From: CAUZEO01 sp963578625
GTDB lineage: Bacteria > Verrucomicrobiota > Kiritimatiellia > SLOV01
Reading direction: 5' to 3'
Length of the DNA stretch: 22,840 nucleotides
Assembly: GCA_963578625.1 (NCBI GenBank)
Contig: CAUZEO010000039.1
Coordinates: 1 to 22,840 of the forward strand
Part shown: piece by piece, positions 1 through 7,828 of the stretch
Layout of the letters: each line of letters starts with the position of its first letter
Position numbering within the stretch: position 1 is the first letter of the stretch
Position numbers and translations under genes: made by a program
The notes under the pieces: generated by a model
What the model was told of the DNA's origin: nothing
Seen by the model: only the letters and a program-made list of their open reading frames with translations
The model's database searches: none

Positions 1-276
1 CAGGATATCATCGCCATTCTTGGAATGGATGAACTGTCCGAAGAAGACCGCCAAACCGTGGACCGGGCCCGCAGAATCCAGAAATTCCTCAGTCAACCCT
101 TCCATGTGGCCGAGCAATTTACCGGGCTGGACGGGAAATACGTCGAACTGGAAGAGACCATTCGATCTTTCGGCGAAGTGCTTGACGGCAAACACGATGA
201 AGTGCCCGAACAAGCGTTCTACCTGGTCGGCGGCATCGATGACGTTATGGAAAAAGCAAAGACCTTGGATACCTAA
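1..276 (+). CDS. atpD: ATP synthase F1 subunit beta, C-terminal end (partial)
   Basis: This is the last 91 codons of the catalytic beta subunit of the F1 ATPase, cut off by the left edge of the window. The frame is open from base 1 and reads QDIIAILGMDELSEEDR, the conserved start of the C-terminal helical domain. It continues through RARRIQKFLSQPFHVAEQF (the region that contacts subunit gamma) to a TAA stop. The nucleotide-binding domain lies outside the window. The stop codon abuts the ATG of the next gene with no spacer, which is the usual atpD-atpC order of the atp operon. The identification is secure from these family-specific motifs. Confidence 0.97.
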   Translation, partial: QDIIAILGMDELSEEDRQTVDRARRIQKFLSQPFHVAEQFTGLDGKYVELEETIRSFGEVLDGKHDEVPEQAFYLVGGIDDVMEKAKTLDT

Positions 277-579
277 ATGGCAGCGTCGTTTCAACTAGTG
301 GTCCTGACCGCGGAAGGCGAGGACCTCGAAATCCAGGCAGTCTCCCTGGTCGCGCGCGCATGGGAAGGGTACGTAGGCGTTCTCGCCGGTCATGCACCCA
401 TGATCACGGCCCTCAAACCCGGCGTCATGAAGGTAACGGATGATAACGACAGCACGAAGTACCTGGCCGTCGGAGGGGGCGTCCTTGAAGTCAATCATGA
501 CAACGTCAGTGTTCTCGCGGACATCGTCCTCGGAGCCGATAGCGAAGACGACGCAAAAGCAAAGGCCGCGACGTTCTAG
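277..579 (+). CDS. atpC: ATP synthase F1 subunit epsilon, short form
   Basis: The 100-residue protein starts at the ATG directly after the atpD stop. It reads as the N-terminal beta-sandwich domain of the epsilon subunit: an opening FQLVVLTAEGEDLEIQAVS, then GYVGVLAGHAPMITALKPG and AVGGGVLEVNHDNVSVLAD, all typical of this domain, which sits on the gamma/c-ring central stalk. Most bacterial epsilon subunits are about 130-140 residues and end in a two-helix domain that can inhibit ATP hydrolysis. Here only about 12 charged residues (ADSEDDAKAKAATF) follow the sandwich, so that helical hairpin is absent or vestigial. The start is fixed by the 0-base spacing and family alignment. Confidence 0.95.
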   Translation: MAASFQLVVLTAEGEDLEIQAVSLVARAWEGYVGVLAGHAPMITALKPGVMKVTDDNDSTKYLAVGGGVLEVNHDNVSVLADIVLGADSEDDAKAKAATF

Positions 580-594
580 TCTGAGAGACTGCAG

Positions 595-993
595 ATGCTG
601 AACAGCATCACAATCACAATCTGGATTCATCTTCTGTGCATGATCGGCGCTTTCGGTGGGCTTCTGACAGCTCAACTTGCTCTCTCAAGAGAGGACGGCT
701 CACACCACCTTGCCATCCTGAAACCGGTCAACCTGATGTTGGCGATCGGATTGGTTGCCGGATTGACCGCCTACTTCCTTAAGATAAAAGATGCCTCTGT
801 CTCCGGTGAAGAAATCGTGGGCGCGGTGCACATGGTGGTGGGCATCAAGTTTCTGATTCTGCTGGGCGTCGGAGGCTGCAGTGGAATGGCTGCGGGGTTG
901 ACGAAAAAGGGAAAGTGGGAAGCGGCCGGCCGGTTACGGTGGATAGCCACCGGTCTACTGGCCATCGCCGCGTACCTGGGGGTCTCGCTTTGA
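595..993 (+). CDS. Small four-helix membrane protein, unknown function
   Basis: I do not recognise the family. The 132-residue protein has four clear hydrophobic segments at about residues 5-28, 43-62, 74-99 and 114-131, with short polar loops (SREDGSHH, KIKDASVSGEE, TKKGKWEAAGR). It has no signal peptidase site or catalytic motif. A His lies in helix 1 and another in helix 3 (GAVHMVVG), which may matter but is not a recognised ligand pattern. The gene begins 15 bases after the atpC stop and no terminator is visible between them, so it is probably transcribed with the atp operon. The ribosome binding site is weak (GAGAG upstream of the ATG). Confidence 0.75.
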   Translation: MLNSITITIWIHLLCMIGAFGGLLTAQLALSREDGSHHLAILKPVNLMLAIGLVAGLTAYFLKIKDASVSGEEIVGAVHMVVGIKFLILLGVGGCSGMAAGLTKKGKWEAAGRLRWIATGLLAIAAYLGVSL

Positions 994-1039
994 GATTGCC
1001 CCGATTCCGGCCAAACCACTCCCTTCAGGATGCGCGTAC

Positions 1040-1333
1040 GTGATTGAGGGGCTGAAGAAGCGATGGGGCGTGTCATCGACCTGGCAAGTCGCAGTCATCT
1101 TCGTGGTATTTTCCCTGGCGGGAATGTCCATTATTCAGGTAAAGAATCTGGCTCTCAGCGCCCTGGGAATTCCCCTTGATCTCACTCTCTGGCTGAAAAT
1201 TCCGCTGATCATACTGTTGTACCAGGTCCTACTGCTGTTTTGGGGCACAATTCTCGGCCAATTCCGGTTTTTCTGGGAAAAGGAAAAGAAACTGTTTCGA
1301 ATCCTTTTCGGCTGGGCGCTCCCAAGAACCTAG
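1040..1333 (+). CDS. Small membrane protein, probable DUF6787 family
   Basis: The 97-residue protein starts at GTG with AGGA about nine bases upstream. Its layout is a short basic N-terminus (LKKRWGVSS), two hydrophobic segments at about residues 15-37 and 47-71, and a conserved-looking end, GQFRFFWEKEKKLFRIL. From memory this layout, especially W-x-V near the start and GQFRFF after the second helix, matches small bacterial membrane proteins of the DUF6787 group, whose function is unknown. It lies 46 bases after the preceding membrane protein on the same strand, so both may form a tail of the atp operon. The family assignment is moderately sure; the coding call is firmer. Confidence 0.7.
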   Translation: MIEGLKKRWGVSSTWQVAVIFVVFSLAGMSIIQVKNLALSALGIPLDLTLWLKIPLIILLYQVLLLFWGTILGQFRFFWEKEKKLFRILFGWALPRT

Positions 1334-1996
1334 CCGGTAGCGCGGAATTCATTCCTCCGTGACCAAGCGCAATTACGCGGCGCCATTTTATCCGGTCAAA
1401 CTACGTAGTATGCCATGTACTGTTTTAGAAAATCCGCAGCAGGCAAGACTGTCCATTCCGACATCAAACGAATGAGGGAAACGAAGTCAAGGAAAAGGGG
1501 TGCTTCAAGTTGGGCGTATCTCATTCCCGGCGGTGTGGCTTTGGGATCACCGGCACCTTCCAGAGCGGTCAAAAGAGTCCACGACAAAGTTGCCGAAGAA
1601 GTTAGTTTCGCCGTAGTTTGCGGCGAAGTTCACGTTTAATGCGGCGGCGGCGAGTCACACTCGCTATGGCCCTACTGCGCGAACATTGTCGGAAACTACC
1701 CCGATCCAAACTATCGGGTGAACGTTGTCGTGAACTGCTGCGGGCCAGTATGGCGCTGCGGTTCCGTCCACCAAACCTATAACCCCACCGCTGCTACCAC
1801 AAGCTACGCAGAAACGATCACTGACGCTCAAGGGCCATCGTCTCGAAGAGATCCCGCCACAGAAAGTGGAATATGCGGGAAAGCTTCCCAAAGATGCGAT
1901 TCCGTCAACCTGCGGTGATTCTTTGCCTTTTCTTGCATCCCTCCGTCCGCTTCCGGGTCTTGCCGTGAATTGCGCCACGGGGTACTCTTCTTCGAT
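1334..1996. other. Intergenic stretch, no convincing gene
   Basis: About 660 bases separate the small membrane proteins from the first kinase. I see a 10-base palindrome ACTACGTAGT at 1400-1409, a perfect hairpin at 1607-1627, and a second one (GCGAGT cac ACTCGC) at 1650-1664. One reading frame on the + strand is open from 1415 to 1637, has a single TAA, then stays open to 1918. Its second part is rich in cysteine but has no start codon. None of its sequence resembles a family I know. The promoter of the kinase pair presumably lies here, but I cannot point to convincing -35/-10 boxes. Confidence 0.5.
1607..1627 (+). terminator. Perfect 7-bp hairpin, possible terminator of the atp tail
   Basis: TTCGCCG and CGGCGAA form a perfect 7-bp stem around the loop TAGTTTG; wobble pairs could extend it outward by about three more pairs. 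It lies about 270 bases after the last + strand gene. The sequence following it on the + strand (GTTCACGTTTAATG) has only a short T run, so intrinsic termination is doubtful. Confidence 0.25.
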
Positions 1997-4645
1997 ATGA
2001 CACCTACTCAGGAGACAGGTACGTTTCCGGAAATCCCCGGATTTGAGCTCAAGGAACGCATCGGGGAAGGCGGCCTGGGCGTCGTCTACAAGGCCCTTCA
2101 AGTATCCCTGAACCGGGTCGTCGCGGTCAAAGTCATGCGCCAGGAGCTTGCCGCGGACAGTGCATTCCGAGAGCGATTCGATCAAGAATGGAAAACGGCT
2201 TCGGAGCTGAAACACCCGAACATCGTACAAATTCTGGAGGCGGGCTCGCACAACGGCCTTCAATACTTCGTGATGGAGCACGTCGGCGGCGACAGCCTGG
2301 AGGGGCGCCTCCAACGGGGGGAAACGCTCAATGAGGCTCAGGCACTCGTGGTGGCGGAAGCCGTCACCAATGCGTTGAAATACGCCCTCGAAAGCAACGG
2401 GACGATTCATGGTGACCTGCGCCCCGGAAACATCATGTTCGAGCCCGACGGAATGGTTAAAGTTGCCGATTTTTTCGGTGTTCCTACCGACAAAAATCTG
2501 TACATGTCCCCCGAGGCGGAATCGGCCGACCGGCATGCACTCGACTTCAAATCCGACATTTATTCGCTTGGCGCAGTTCTCTATCACCTCCTCACGGGAC
2601 GTTCGCCGCATACACCGAAAAGCGCATCCGGATTGTCTGGCAAGTCAGCCTCGGTTCTCGATCCTCCGGATTCAGTCAATAAATCTCTCTCCACGAATCT
2701 CTCGCTGTTCATTGAAAAGCTGCTCATTCGTGTTCGGCAGGTGCGGTATGGGTCCTGGGCTGACCTGATGGTTGATCTCCAGAGTGTACTCGACGGCAGT
2801 CCGCCTGCCCGGCTCCCGCCGAGCGGTGCGAGCGCTGTCCGCCGCGGCGGTCACATGCCGTCTGCAGAGAAATCACGACAGCCTTCCCCTCCCCCGCCGA
2901 TGAAGGATACGAACGAATCGCCGTCAGAGGCGTCGGCAGGAATTCCGCTCGAACTCGCGGAGAAAGATAGTCCGCCGGAGGAAAAGGAGGCTCTAGCCTC
3001 CGGATCCTTGGTCGATTCGCAGGACACAACGCACGAGACTCCATCGGGCGCGGAGTCTAACGCGCGGCCCGGCTTGAAGATTCAGGTTCGGAAGCCGCCG
3101 GAACCTGAGCTTCCGACGCAGGAGCAGGAGTTTGTCACCGTACGAGAGAAGCGGAGGAGCCATTCCGGAAACTCGCTCCGAATCCTTGTGGGAATCGGCA
3201 TGGCCGCAGTTTTTATCGTTGCTTGCTGGTTTTTATGGGTTCGGGTCGGGGCCAAATTATTTGCCGGGAACGACGACCTTGAAACCCTGCCGGATCCGGG
3301 CTTCGATGAACCGCGACCCGACACCGGACAAACTGATATCGCAGCTCCCGCGGAAGAGGTTGAACCCGCAGACCCCGTCCAGGCCACGGTGCAAACTGAA
3401 GTCGAACCTCCTGATGAACCGGAAGGTCCGAGATTTCCAAACGAGTTCAGAGAATATCTGGACGCCATTTCCCCGGCGATGAAACAGATGTCGCGGCGTC
3501 AGTACCGGCATGGGGAAGGGACCCTGGCGTTGTGGCTCGGGAAAAACCGGGATCATCCCTACGGACCGCATGCACGGCGCCAGGCCGACCGGATCCACCG
3601 TGTCGCGGACCTTGTAAAACTCCTGAAAGAGAATCAAGCACACGTACTGGACGCGCGCATCGACCAGGGAAAGGTCGTTGGCATTGAAAACGACAAGGTC
3701 GAAGTGCAAACCGTAGGCGGTGGGCGACCATCGACCCGGGCCATCGGCGTCGACGTATTGAACGACCGGGACTACCTCTCCTTGTTGAAACTTGCCGCAC
3801 CCGAAAGAATTTTCGTCAACCGCACGATGTACTTGATGTCCCGCGGCGAATTCGACAAGGCTGAGCAACTCCTGCACGACGGAAAGATTGAAGAGCCGGA
3901 ATATTCTGAGCTGAAAGCGTGGTACGATGAATGGAGAGGCATCCAGGCCGATCTCCTGGCCCAGGAAGCAGTGGATGAAGTGAGTCGCCTTGCGCGCAGG
4001 GGCGACTTCAGGCAGGCCGAGCACAAATTCAACATTGCAATGGAGAAATTTTCTGAAACAGACACGTTTCAGTGGGCTAGGAAAAAGGAAATCGAAGCGC
4101 TTCAGACGGAGATTACCGAAGTCGTATCCCGTATGAATTCCCGGCGACAGGCTGCTGCCGATGCCGGCGATGAACGCCTCGCCCCCTCCGCGACCGCGGC
4201 CGAACTTGGTCGCAGTCCCAATATCAACATTGATGTTCAGCGCGACAATGGAAGCCGGGGCGCGACGGGACAGGCATCGCAGAACGTTGCCATCCGAGTG
4301 CGGCTGAGGAACAGGGAGCCAAAGGCGAATTTCGAGAGGCTGACTCACCATGTTTATGCCGTCGCCCGGCACAGCCTGTACGACAATAGCTATCGGCTGT
4401 TGATCAAAGAGACGGACCCCGTGTCGCTACCCGCAGGCGGCGCCTACGAATACCTTACGAAATCGGTACCCATCGCCGCATCCACGGAAGAACAGCCGGG
4501 AAATTTCTTCGCTTATTACGGATGGTTGCTTGTGCTCAAGGATCACAACGGGGATGTTCTCCTCACCAAGGGATCACAGTCAAAACTCCTGAATAATTCC
4601 GCCGCGGTCGGTGCCGTCGCGGAAGGGTCTGAATTCAGTCTGTAA
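1997..4645 (+). CDS. Membrane-anchored Ser/Thr protein kinase-like protein with atypical DFF motif (copy 1)
   Basis: This 882-residue protein has an N-terminal bacterial Ser/Thr kinase domain (about residues 15-265). It shows the glycine loop GEGGLG (23-28), the ATP-anchoring lysine in VAVK (K45), helix-C Glu64, HGDLRPGN (138-145) in place of HRDLKPEN, DFF (158-160) in place of DFG, and DIYSLG (187-192). Only about 13 residues separate DFF from SPE (171-173), so the activation segment is short. A Pro/Ser/Glu-rich linker leads to one membrane helix (about 396-418), then some 460 residues that are probably extracytoplasmic. The far C-terminus (about 760-882) is a beta-rich module shared with the next gene. 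ATG 1997 is preferred over an upstream TTG (1970) because it places the conserved PxxPGFE segment near the N-terminus, as in the paralogue. The kinase fold is certain; activity is not. Confidence 0.9.
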   Translation: MTPTQETGTFPEIPGFELKERIGEGGLGVVYKALQVSLNRVVAVKVMRQELAADSAFRERFDQEWKTASELKHPNIVQILEAGSHNGLQYFVMEHVGGDSLEGRLQRGETLNEAQALVVAEAVTNALKYALESNGTIHGDLRPGNIMFEPDGMVKVADFFGVPTDKNLYMSPEAESADRHALDFKSDIYSLGAVLYHLLTGRSPHTPKSASGLSGKSASVLDPPDSVNKSLSTNLSLFIEKLLIRVRQVRYGSWADLMVDLQSVLDGSPPARLPPSGASAVRRGGHMPSAEKSRQPSPPPPMKDTNESPSEASAGIPLELAEKDSPPEEKEALASGSLVDSQDTTHETPSGAESNARPGLKIQVRKPPEPELPTQEQEFVTVREKRRSHSGNSLRILVGIGMAAVFIVACWFLWVRVGAKLFAGNDDLETLPDPGFDEPRPDTGQTDIAAPAEEVEPADPVQATVQTEVEPPDEPEGPRFPNEFREYLDAISPAMKQMSRRQYRHGEGTLALWLGKNRDHPYGPHARRQADRIHRVADLVKLLKENQAHVLDARIDQGKVVGIENDKVEVQTVGGGRPSTRAIGVDVLNDRDYLSLLKLAAPERIFVNRTMYLMSRGEFDKAEQLLHDGKIEEPEYSELKAWYDEWRGIQADLLAQEAVDEVSRLARRGDFRQAEHKFNIAMEKFSETDTFQWARKKEIEALQTEITEVVSRMNSRRQAAADAGDERLAPSATAAELGRSPNINIDVQRDNGSRGATGQASQNVAIRVRLRNREPKANFERLTHHVYAVARHSLYDNSYRLLIKETDPVSLPAGGAYEYLTKSVPIAASTEEQPGNFFAYYGWLLVLKDHNGDVLLTKGSQSKLLNNSAAVGAVAEGSEFSL

Positions 4646-4659
4646 AATAGATCATTCTA

Positions 4660-7125
4660 GTGACCGCATCGAAACCAGATCCGGAAGTGCCTGGATTCGA
4701 AGTGCTGGAGGCCCTGGGAAAAGGGGGGCTCGGCACGGTCTACAGGGCGCGCCAGACATCCCTTGATCGGCTGGTCGCCATCAAAATTCTGCATCCGGAC
4801 CTGACCACTGATCAAAATGCGGTTGATCGCTTTCGAAAAGAATGGAAATCGTATGCAGCACTGAAGCACGCCAACATCGTACAAGTGTACGAGGCAGGAG
4901 AGCACCAGGGGCAACACTACTTCGTGATGGAGTACGTGGACGGTTCGAGCCTCGCCGAGTACGAGAAAAGCGGCGCGAGGCTCGACGATGAGAAGGCCGT
5001 TCTCGTGGCACAATCGGTAGCGCAAGCCCTGAACTATGCGCTTCAAAAAGCGGGGGTAACCCACGGAGACCTTAAGCCGTCCAATATCATGATCGATGCG
5101 GACGGCACCGTAAAAGTGATGGATTTCTTCGGCGCGGGAGAGGGAATCAATCCGTATAAACCGGCCCCATCAGATACTTCCTCGATTCAACTTACGAGCG
5201 TCGGCGGTGATATTTACTCGCTCGGCGCCATTCTTCAGCGGCTGATGACAGGCACCGGTCCGGGTGCGGAGCCGCCGGATCCGTCCTCGAAGTCGGCGCG
5301 TCTGGCCGATGCGCTGATGCGGCGCACCCAGGGCAAAGTCCCGGAAACCTGGAATGACGTCCTGGAAGAATTGAAACAGGACCGGCAAGTCGCGCACGCC
5401 ACGGCAGAACCGGACGTACAAGCCGATTCAAAGGACGCGCGAACCGTGTACCTGGCACGCACGCTGAAGCCGCGTTCGAGACCCAATGCTCGAAGCAACC
5501 AGCCAACCTCCGTTCCGCTCGTTCGGTCATCGCAGCGCAAACGCAGCGCGGACTGGATTGGGTTCATAGCCGTTGTGCTGATTGTCGGGTATACGGGCTG
5601 GGTCCTGTGGCACAAAGTTCTGCAGCCCAGTGACGCGTCGACGTCAACGGCAACCGAGATGGTTGAGTTCGGCGATTCCGTGCCCGATGCCCCTGTCGGA
5701 ACCCAGACGAATACCACCGTGGTATCTGAAACGCTCGGAACAGCGGCCCCGGAACCGGCCGCCGAAATCGTCAGCACGGAGGCGGACGAGAATGAAATCC
5801 CTGCTTCGCCGGAGTGGGCTGAACTGAACCCCTCGGTTCCCGAGGAGGCGGATCAGGACGCGGGGATCCCAAAGGTGGCCTCGACGCCGGAACAGTCCCC
5901 CGATGAATTCACCGAATACATACAGTTGATGTCATCTCTATTCCAGCAGGTAAACCACCGCAGATACGCCGACGCATCCACGCTTGCGAGGAGGTGGTCG
6001 CGCGCAAATCCTGACAACGCGAACTTCGGCCGGATCCAGGATCAACTTCTACGGATCGAGAAAATTGATCGGCTTTCGGAACAGTTTTTCGAACATCGCC
6101 GGAACCTGGTCAACACGTCACTGCGAAATGGCACCATTCAATCGGTCAAACAGGATGCCATTGTCATCGACGAGAAAAGAGGATCTTCGAACATCTTAAC
6201 GGATCTCGGGATCGAATCCTTGAGCGACCGTGAATTTATGGGCCTGCTGAAGCGTGCGGACAAAGATCGGTTTCCGCGGAACGGAATGATTTACCTGCTG
6301 TCTCACGGGCAGTTTCAGAAAAGCCGGCAGCTCCTCAATCATATTCCAGCATCGAGCGAAGACGCCGCGATGCTGGATACCTGGCTGCACGATTGGGAGT
6401 CAATCGACAGAAACATTCTGGCCAGCGAGGCATTGGATACGGTCGAGTCACTCGTTCGGCGGAAAAAATATGCTCGCGCCGAGCAAGCAATGCGAGACGC
6501 TTTCAAATCCTATCGCGAAACCGAAGTTTTTACATGGTTGCGGCGAGATGAGACTCGCCGACTCAATACCGAAATTCTGCAAGGAGCAATGGCTGCTGCC
6601 GACAGGCCGGAAAATCCGAATCCAGGTCCGGATGCCTCAATGGATTCGGGCCCTTTTCTAACCACCGCCGCGGACCTGAAGCGACCACCGCAGCTTGAGC
6701 TGAAAGTAAGCCGGGTGAAAAACGAACGGCAGGGAAATCATCGCTTTTCCTTGCACACTCAGGATGTTGAGATCCATGTTTCGCTCGAAAACAAGGAGCT
6801 CCAAACAGGATTCAAAAACCTTAAACTTCAAATTTATGCAATTGCCGAGGAACTTCTTCAGAAAGGGCGGTACAAGCTTCTTCTCAAGGATAGTGACGAG
6901 TTTACAATCCCGACACGCGGCTCGCACGAATACATCTCGAAATCGGTGCACTTGAATTTCCATGAGTACGCGAACTATAAGTGGGGATACAAGTACTATG
7001 GTTACCTATGTGTACTGTATGACGGCGATGGAAATGTCGTACTGACCAAGTCATCCAAGCCGAAATTGAAAAAACAACAAAACAAGTTCACGAAACTGGC
7101 GGAGGGTAAAGAATTCACAATGTAA
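4660..7125 (+). CDS. Membrane-anchored Ser/Thr protein kinase-like protein with atypical DFF motif (copy 2)
   Basis: This is an 821-residue paralogue of the upstream kinase, starting at GTG 14 bases after its stop; there is no obvious Shine-Dalgarno sequence. The kinase domain has GKGGLG (20-25), K42 in VAIK, Glu61, HGDLKPSN (135-142), DFF (155-157) and GDIYSLG (183-189). It has no recognisable APE/SPE motif between DFF and GDIYSLG, so its activation segment is more eroded than in copy 1. A single membrane helix lies at about 299-320. The extracytoplasmic part parallels copy 1 throughout: a helical region with repeated short motifs (about 410-640) and a C-terminal module with SHEYISKSV, YYGYLCVLYDGDGN and KLAEGKEF. 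Retained Lys, Glu and catalytic-loop Asp allow activity, but it could be a pseudokinase partner of copy 1. Confidence 0.9.
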   Translation: MTASKPDPEVPGFEVLEALGKGGLGTVYRARQTSLDRLVAIKILHPDLTTDQNAVDRFRKEWKSYAALKHANIVQVYEAGEHQGQHYFVMEYVDGSSLAEYEKSGARLDDEKAVLVAQSVAQALNYALQKAGVTHGDLKPSNIMIDADGTVKVMDFFGAGEGINPYKPAPSDTSSIQLTSVGGDIYSLGAILQRLMTGTGPGAEPPDPSSKSARLADALMRRTQGKVPETWNDVLEELKQDRQVAHATAEPDVQADSKDARTVYLARTLKPRSRPNARSNQPTSVPLVRSSQRKRSADWIGFIAVVLIVGYTGWVLWHKVLQPSDASTSTATEMVEFGDSVPDAPVGTQTNTTVVSETLGTAAPEPAAEIVSTEADENEIPASPEWAELNPSVPEEADQDAGIPKVASTPEQSPDEFTEYIQLMSSLFQQVNHRRYADASTLARRWSRANPDNANFGRIQDQLLRIEKIDRLSEQFFEHRRNLVNTSLRNGTIQSVKQDAIVIDEKRGSSNILTDLGIESLSDREFMGLLKRADKDRFPRNGMIYLLSHGQFQKSRQLLNHIPASSEDAAMLDTWLHDWESIDRNILASEALDTVESLVRRKKYARAEQAMRDAFKSYRETEVFTWLRRDETRRLNTEILQGAMAAADRPENPNPGPDASMDSGPFLTTAADLKRPPQLELKVSRVKNERQGNHRFSLHTQDVEIHVSLENKELQTGFKNLKLQIYAIAEELLQKGRYKLLLKDSDEFTIPTRGSHEYISKSVHLNFHEYANYKWGYKYYGYLCVLYDGDGNVVLTKSSKPKLKKQQNKFTKLAEGKEFTM

Positions 7126-7355
7126 ACGCACTTCGCCTTAAATCGCGCCTGCTACGTTCCTTTTCTGCATCCTGGCCGACCCCCCTCGCAGTCGGACGTG
7201 ATCGTCCAATGGCGGGATTCACCCGACTTCCCAATGGAAGGTTCGGTAACGCCTTTTTTGCCCAGCATCGAGACGAAGCGATGGCATGGTTGGGGCTCGT
7301 AAAACTGGCCCATGAACGGTGTTAGTCTGCGCACCTTAACCAAGGAGGCAGACGA
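7126..7355. other. Intergenic, including probable IS left-end region
   Basis: No gene is supported here. The last 40 bases or so before 7356 probably belong to the left end of the truncated insertion sequence, but no inverted repeat can be defined because the right end is missing. I found no clear terminator for the kinase genes. Confidence 0.4.
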
Positions 7356-7433
7356 ATGAAGGGAAAACGCCGGACGACGGAAGAAAAGATCCGCATATTG
7401 AGACAAGCGGACGGAGAACGAACGATCCTGTAA
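7356..7433 (+). pseudogene. IS3-type transposase OrfA, 5' remnant
   Basis: An ATG with an excellent ribosome binding site (AAGGAGG, eight bases upstream) opens a 25-codon frame beginning MKGKRRTTEEKIRILRQADG and ending in TAA. The segment matches the extreme N-terminus of IS3-family OrfA proteins (typical pattern MKxKRxTxEEKIRILREADGGKSI), which bind the IS ends through a helix-turn-helix. In intact copies this frame continues for about 70 more codons and is followed by OrfB with the DDE integrase core; none of that is present. The IS homology stops at about base 7430, where glycosyltransferase-related sequence begins within some 20-40 bases. I read it as a deletion-truncated IS copy. Confidence 0.7.
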
Positions 7434-7450
7434 CCTGGTGCCTGGACTAA

Positions 7451-7684
7451 CATAACTACTGGACCAGTTCGGTGAGCCCGGCCACTTCTTTGAAAAGTTT
7501 TCCGAATGGGCCGTCAGAAAGAATCACAGTGGTGGAGCATAAACTCCCTTGCGCACCTTGTTATAATTGGGACCCTTCAGGTCCAGATCGGTGTCCAGAC
7601 CATATCTGCTTAACAGAAATCACCGTAGGTGAAGTATTCGATGCGTCTTCAAAGCTACTGGCTTCTGCAAAGCAGTTGAAATGA
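7451..7684 (+). pseudogene. Glycosyltransferase family 9 (heptosyltransferase-like), C-terminal remnant
   Basis: The frame from 7451 to the TGA at 7684 reads a fragment typical of the C-terminal end of ADP-heptose:LPS heptosyltransferases: GPSERITVVEHKLPCAPCYN, then further cysteines and CLTEITVGEVFDASSKLL. The PCxPC pattern followed by Cys residues and an ITVEEV-like helix is characteristic of family GT9. The Rossmann domains (about 270 residues) are missing, and an in-frame TAA at 7448 precedes the fragment, so it cannot encode an active enzyme. It appears more AT-rich than its neighbours. Its position right after a truncated IS3 gene suggests that a rearrangement removed the 5' part of the gene. 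Confidence 0.6.
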
Positions 7685-7828
7685 AAACATTTTTCCTGGC
7701 CCTTATTCCCTCCAACTCGAAAATCTGACTTCGCTCTTTTCGTTTACTTCTGTTCAAAATTCACTTGGTTGCGAAGCCCAACCGGAACCGAGGATCATGC
7801 AGCGGGGAAGTCGAGACATTGTACCAGC

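Noticed and set aside
1664..2611. Long open frame on the - strand (315 codons)
   Set aside because: It is antisense to the first kinase, whose conserved motifs occupy the + strand; the translation has no recognisable domain.
3257..4372. Long open frame on the - strand (371 codons)
   Set aside because: It is antisense to the extracytoplasmic region of the first kinase, which is conserved with its paralogue on the + strand.
7767..7783. Short inverted repeat GGTTG/CAACC downstream of the SGNH hydrolase as a terminator
   Set aside because: The stem is only five pairs and no T run follows on the - strand, so I do not call it.
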